A DNA stretch of 64,000 bases, from positions 7,084,132 to 7,148,131 of the forward strand of contig JAJEKV010000022.1 in assembly GCA_021234155.1 (NCBI GenBank), given 5' to 3'. Shown one piece after another: positions 59,487-64,000 of the stretch. Position numbers and translations under genes: made by a program. The notes below the pieces were generated by a model. It had not been told where the DNA came from. It worked only from the letters and a program-made list of their open reading frames with translations, and searched no databases. Position 1 is the first letter of the stretch. Each line of letters opens with the position of its first letter. Source of the stretch: Isoetes taiwanensis (Eukaryota > Streptophyta > Lycopodiopsida > Isoetales > Isoetaceae).

Positions 59487-59571
59487 CTGGAAAAGCAAAG
59501 TAACACAAAATAAAGTCAAGGGTCTTCATCCTCAAACAAAATAGAAATGAAAAAAAAAGTTCTTACTGGTA

Positions 59572-59835
59572 CACTACAAGAGAATGGACCGGGCGTCGGA
59601 AAAATCGCCGTTGTCTAAAAGATTTGACCTGACGTTTATACTGATGAAAATACTGACGAATAATTCTCTGACGCATTTTTTGACGATTTTGCATCAGAAC
59701 GTTCATCACATCAATTGTCAGATTATTCGTCAGATCCTACGTCAAATATATCGTCATGAGATTCGTCAGACAAATCGTCAGATATTTCGTCAGAAAGTTC
59801 AAATTTCTTATGAATACAGTTTTAATCAAAACTTT
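59572..59835 (+). mobile_element. CACTA (En/Spm) transposon terminus
   Basis: The sequence CACTACAAGAGAATGG is the classic CACTA terminal inverted repeat. It is followed by many short subterminal repeats of the TCGTCAGA / TCTGACGA type in both orientations (about ten in 200 bp). These are the transposase-binding arrays expected at CACTA ends. A GTA lies just outside as a possible 3-bp target duplication. The opposite end was not identified. Confidence 0.75.
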
Positions 59836-60650
59836 TGATCCAGGAGTCCGTTTTGGATGAAATTTGATGCGTTAGAAAGCTCTCTTTGTGTTCTGTCTAA
59901 TGATATATAGTATGGGGACTATTTCTTCATATAGCCTAGAATGATAGGAAGCTCTTCATATAGCCTAGAATGAGAGCTGAAACTTGATATTGGCTTCATG
60001 CCTCTTTTAAATACTAGGTGTTTTGCAAAAGCTCGCATCTGGCTCTCATTGAGATGACTTTGGTATGCCTTGCTCCTTTTACTTTAATGGTATAGCCATT
60101 TTTATGAAATCAAGGATGCTACAATTTCGGCCGGATAAAACATTTGTGCACTCTACACTGTCTATGTGTGTGCTCAAAATTGGTAAATTTATTGACAAGA
60201 TATTTGAGGTTCGAATTTCGTTTATTCTCTACAATACAATGGTAAGTTTGGAATACATACTACAGGGGTGCATAATACATATTCAAGTAAATACACTGAG
60301 GTTCTTGCTCATACTATGGGATCTTAATATTTTCTTAAACTTAGAGATGATGAATGGCTTGAATGCCTAATTGAGGAAGGATTTTATTGCATCGCCATAA
60401 TAATATTCTAAAATTGGAAAGTCATGGCTTTTAGCTTTGGAAAGAGAGGCAAAGATTTTTTTACCTTTAGCAACCACGGGAAAAATACACCATAGCATTG
60501 GGCTCTAGAATAAACTCCAATTGTTCCATGTTGGGGCCACGTAGCATGTTTGAGCCACCTTGGATCTAACTGTTGAAGGTATTTTGCATGAATGTACAAC
60601 AATATGTTATATTCTCAAATTTAAGCACACAAACAATATTCTAGGTGGTG
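59836..60650. other. Stretch without recognised gene
   Basis: Possibly interior sequence of the CACTA element. A duplicated phrase (CTTCATATAGCCTAGAATGA) occurs near 59925 and 59953. One GGCCACGTAGCATGTTTGAGCC near 60535 matches the unit of the satellite at 56-57.5 kb. Confidence 0.45.
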
Positions 60651-60654
60651 GTGC

Positions 60655-61380
60655 TTTGCTTAAGATAAAGCCTAAAAAAAAACTCAAAAAAACCATACTT
60701 CCTTAAGAAATAGCTACTTAAAAACTACACCTAGTTATAAACCACACCACTTCAGAAAACCGCACTCCTTAAAAAAAACAACCACTTAAAAACTACATCT
60801 ACTGACAAACTACACCTCAAAAAACCATACTTAGCTACTTAAAAACTGCACCTAGTTATATAAGCCACACCTCAAAAAAAAAACCATACTTCTTAACACG
60901 TAGCTTCTTAAAAACTAAACTTCAGAAAACCATACTTCATTAAAAAACAGCCACTTAAAAACTACACCCACTTATAAAGCACACTTTAAAAAACCATACT
61001 TCTTTAAAAAACAGCTATTTAAAAACTATACTTACTTATAAACCACACCTCAAAAAACAACACCTCGATTAAAAAAATCACACCACTTTAGAAAACTATA
61101 CTTCCTTAAAAAACAACCATTTTAAAACTACACCTCCTTATAAACCACACCTCAAAAAACTACACTTCCATAAAAAACAACTACTTAAAAACTACACCTA
61201 GTTATAAACCACACCTCAAAAAACAACGCCTTCTTAAAAACAACACCCTCTTTAAAAAAAAAACAACACTTCCTTTAAAAAAACCACACCTTAAAAAAAG
61301 ACCACACCTTCAAAAAAAAAAAAAACTATAGCTCCTTAAAAAAAACTACACTACCTTCTTAATAAACCACACCTCCACAT
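60655..61380. repeat. A/C-rich minisatellite, almost free of G
   Basis: About 700 bp made of variants of AAACCACACCTCAAAAAACC, ATACTTCCTTAAAAAACA and ACTTAAAAACTACACCTA. The plus strand has very few G residues, so base composition is extremely strand-asymmetric. Unit length varies (about 18-40 bp). No coding potential. Confidence 0.9.
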
Positions 61381-61389
61381 AACCACATG

Positions 61390-61905
61390 TAGATTTTTTT
61401 GAACAACGACATGTGGTCTTTTTTTTACTGTTGTTTTTAAGTGTGGACCCAGAATTGGGGTGGTTGTGACCATATCAATTTCCACTTTTGATTTGCTTTT
61501 ATCTGCTTGCTTGTTTCTTGGTTCCAGATTATGCATTTAAGATACGGTCTTCTTGTTTAGAATGTGCGGGACTGGTGAAGGTATGAAGAACCCAGAGATT
61601 ATTATATGTGCCACTGTTTGTGATGAAGAACCCAGAGATTATTGTATCGGGCAGTTTCTGTAGGCAAAAATGTGTCCTCAGGTTTGAAATGTGTCCTCAA
61701 GTTTCAAATGTGTCCTCTGTTTGAGTCCTCAGGTTTCAAATGTGTATGCCTGCAATTTTGCCTTCTGCGCGAATCCTTAGGCCTTAATTCGTCAGCAGCT
61801 GTGCACTGCCACGTCAAAATGAATATTTGGGTAAGAAGGGTGATTCCTTGGGCTGCTGGGTATCATCTAACTCTATAATAACTGTAGTGACGAATAACTA
61901 TAAGT
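61390..61905. other. Short spacer with small tandem repeats
   Basis: GATGAAGAACCCAGAGATTATT is duplicated near 61582 and 61623. A TGTGTCCTCAGGTTTGAAA-type unit repeats about four times between 61669 and 61747. No gene was recognised. Confidence 0.6.
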
Positions 61906-61907
61906 AG

Positions 61908-62884
61908 ACACTGGCAGCTCAAAAACGTGCATCGGGTGGTCCTAGGGCATTTTATATTATGATGTATCAGTGTAAGGTCAACAATTTTGAGCATTGGCGA
62001 TTAAGGAAACTTCTCGTTGGGATGCAAGTAAAAACAGTTGTTCTTTATGGAAGTCTAGTTTGGGGGCCAGGTTTGTCTTTAAGGGGATGGAGAGACATAG
62101 AGAAGATACAAAAAAGATTTTTAATAGATGAATTGGGAGTTAAGGTGCAAACTCCATATGGTATGTTCCTGGCTAAAACAGGTTTACTACCTTTTGAAGT
62201 TGAGGCATTATGCAGAACCATCTCATATGTTAATCGAGTCCAAGCCATGGGCATAGATCGGTTACCATATCAGGCCCTTGTGCATAGCACAAAAGGGTGG
62301 TATGCTGATGTCAAGAGTTGGGCAAAGAAATGGCTGGATGATGATGCTTGGCCAGTATCCCAAAAATTTGAACAGATACATGATTATGTGGCTGCACGAG
62401 CGATTCGCAAACTGTGGCAAGTAGGTGATGATTCTGACGTGAAATCTAAGTTTTACCTTGCTGAGCTAAATGATCTATCGGAGTATAAAGAGCAGTCTTA
62501 TCTACTCTCATGTATTAGCAGAAGAAGGTGGAATAATATTCCCCGCAATGAGCGTTTCTGTCCGAGTTATTTAGATCCAACAATTGAAGACGAAGAGCAC
62601 ACATTCTTGAAATGCTCGGCATATGAACAATTGAGGCTCCGGTATGATATTACAGCTTCAACACTAGGTGAACTCTTTGGTGTTGTACCTACACATACCT
62701 TATATTCATATCTTAGAGATATTTTTTAAGAGAGAGAAGAGATAAGTGAACTTTTCACCCTTATGAGTAATTTTGACATTGATGGCGTTCTAGACTAAGT
62801 GCCAAATAGATAGATCCGTACTCTTTTGCCATAGAGGCCTGGGGGCCTAAATGGCTTGGTCAATAAATTAAATTAAATTAAATA
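61908..62884 (+). mobile_element. LINE C: 5'-truncated non-LTR retrotransposon with open 3' ORF
   Basis: An uninterrupted plus-strand frame (ATG at 61959, stop at 62729; open upstream to about 61910) encodes the region downstream of the RT in plant LINEs: LRKLLVGMQVKTVVLYGSLV, WRDIEKIQKRFL, and a C-terminal FCPSYL...EDEEHTFLKCSAYEQL. The last resembles the HC part of the zf-RVT zinc knuckle, with one Cys of the usual pair lacking. The 3' UTR ends at a (TAAAT)n tail at about 62862-62884. The absence of stops over 256 codons suggests a young insertion. Sequence and 3' UTR differ from LINE A/B. Confidence 0.8.
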
Positions 62885-64000
62885 TTTTGCCCCTTTTGTT
62901 ACTTTTATTGCTTTTTATACATTTGATTTGGTTTTAGCTGTGGAATTTGTTGCTTTTTATCATTTGATTTGGTTTCATCTGTGGAAAGCATAAAGTTCAT
63001 GGAAGTTTCCACCGTGAACAATTGTATTTTACAATGAGAACAACAGCAGTATACAAAAGCCCTTGTTGGGTTCACAGACTGGAGTGCTTGTATCTTCTTC
63101 GTCCATGTGCTCAGATCTTCTTCATCCTTTATAATTCATTTTTGTTGGCAAGAACATATGTTTGGGGACTGCCATCAGGTTTCCCACATATTTTGGATGC
63201 AAAGAACCCGTATCAGAGTTTGTTGCCCGGGTACTCTATTTTTACCCTAGTTTTCTTGCTTTATTTTTTTGACAGGAATCCATTGCAGAAGGTTACTTGA
63301 CAACTACAGATCTTGTTCAACATTTCCCGATGGTTTAAAATGGATGTGGAGCGCTGATATTTTTTATGCCACTAATATTCTAGCTGATCCTTCTGATCAA
63401 AACATAGGAGACTACAAATATTAATGAAAACTAAAAAGACTCTGCAAGATATCCATGCTTGATGCCTTATTTTTTAAGTTTACGCATTTTATGTAATGCC
63501 TAATGAACCTTATTTGGGTTCGATTCCCAAAAGGCTTTTTTTCAAAGAGAAGCCAAGCACAAATTAAACAAGAGCAAAAAGTGATTCAATCAATTTAGGA
63601 ATAGTTTAGATCAAGATGAGCTATTCTTAAGTTTTTTAAAGCCATTCTTAAGTTTTCTATATTTCTTGTTTTTATTTTAATACAACGTGTTGGCCATATG
63701 CGGGCTGAGAGATAAAATGAGAGATGGGGAGAGATGGGAGATGGGGAGAGATAGGGGGATAGACAAATATTTGACTCTCCCCTTGAGAGACAATAGTTAG
63801 GGGCATTCCCATTAGGCCTCTAGCACCTTTTATGGTTAGGGCCATAATGGACGGTTTCTTTTTCATTAAATGCATTTAATGCTATATGGTTATTTAATGC
63901 TATATGGTTGTTGGAATTACATTTCAACAAACCAAATGTGCCACATAAGAGTGGGATAAAATGAACTATCCCTTCACCTCATTGGCCCGTGATAAATGCT
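62885..64000. other. AT-rich stretch, no gene seen
   Basis: Duplicated phrases TTGCTTTTTAT.CATTTGATTTGGTTT (near 62909 and 62950), a GAGATGGGGAGAGATGGG purine-rich run at about 63717-63758, and TTTAATGCTATATGGTT (near 63875 and 63893) are present. A T-arm-like TTGGGTTCGATTCCCAA at about 63514 has no matching tRNA body. Confidence 0.5.

Noticed and set aside
63490-63540. TTGGGTTCGATTCCCAA as a tRNA T-arm followed by a T-run
   Set aside because: No acceptor stem, D-arm or A-box could be found upstream at the right distance.

Overview
The window looks like nuclear DNA of a land plant with a large, repeat-rich genome. A Dof-type zinc finger (a green-plant family), several decayed pentatricopeptide-repeat (PPR) genes, a plant-style alpha-tubulin, a JMJ21-like fragment, chromovirus and Copia retroelements and a CACTA transposon end all point this way. 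The long intergenic stretches and many degraded PPR copies suggest a non-angiosperm vascular plant such as a fern or gymnosperm; that last step is inference.

Only a few genes look intact: an eEF1A-lysine methyltransferase with four exons (1694-3924, +), a single-exon protein with a C-terminal Dof finger (24846-25325, -), and a complete four-exon, 451-residue alpha-tubulin (38399-40253, -). A two-exon gene of unknown function (15945-17811, +) is probably real or recently dead; a GGAA microsatellite puts its first exon out of frame. They are unrelated housekeeping or regulatory genes and do not form a pathway or operon.

Much of the rest is mobile or decayed. Two long GC-rich non-LTR retrotransposons (LINEs) lie on the minus strand (about 9.57-14.74 kb and 43.62-49.25 kb). 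Both are frameshifted and share a 3' end followed by different simple-sequence tails. A third, unrelated LINE 3' fragment with an open frame is at 61.9-62.9 kb. A chromovirus LTR with the end of its pol gene (integrase tail plus chromodomain) is at 51.2-53.6 kb, a Copia integrase fragment at 37.6-38.1 kb, an LTR end with a tRNA-Met-type primer-binding site at 4.8 kb, two Helitron-like 3' ends at 1.4 and 19.06 kb, and a CACTA end at 59.57 kb.

Between these lie shards of ordinary genes: JMJ21-like JmjC (26.1-27.1 kb), katanin p80 (29.35 kb), WD40 (50.6-50.9 kb), SMC5 (59.0-59.5 kb), and PPR fragments at 3.2-3.6, 43.3-43.6 and 49.3-49.8 kb. The last two PPR fragments flank the second LINE.

The most unusual structural features are the LINE tails that differ from copy to copy, a long inverted repeat around a 156-codon ORF (57.88-58.57 kb), a compact miRNA-precursor-like hairpin (21.92-22.02 kb), a satellite with a second nested periodicity (56.1-57.5 kb), and an almost G-free A/C-rich minisatellite (60.65-61.38 kb). 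All coordinates were read by eye; exon borders rest on splice consensus plus family similarity recalled from knowledge, not on alignment.
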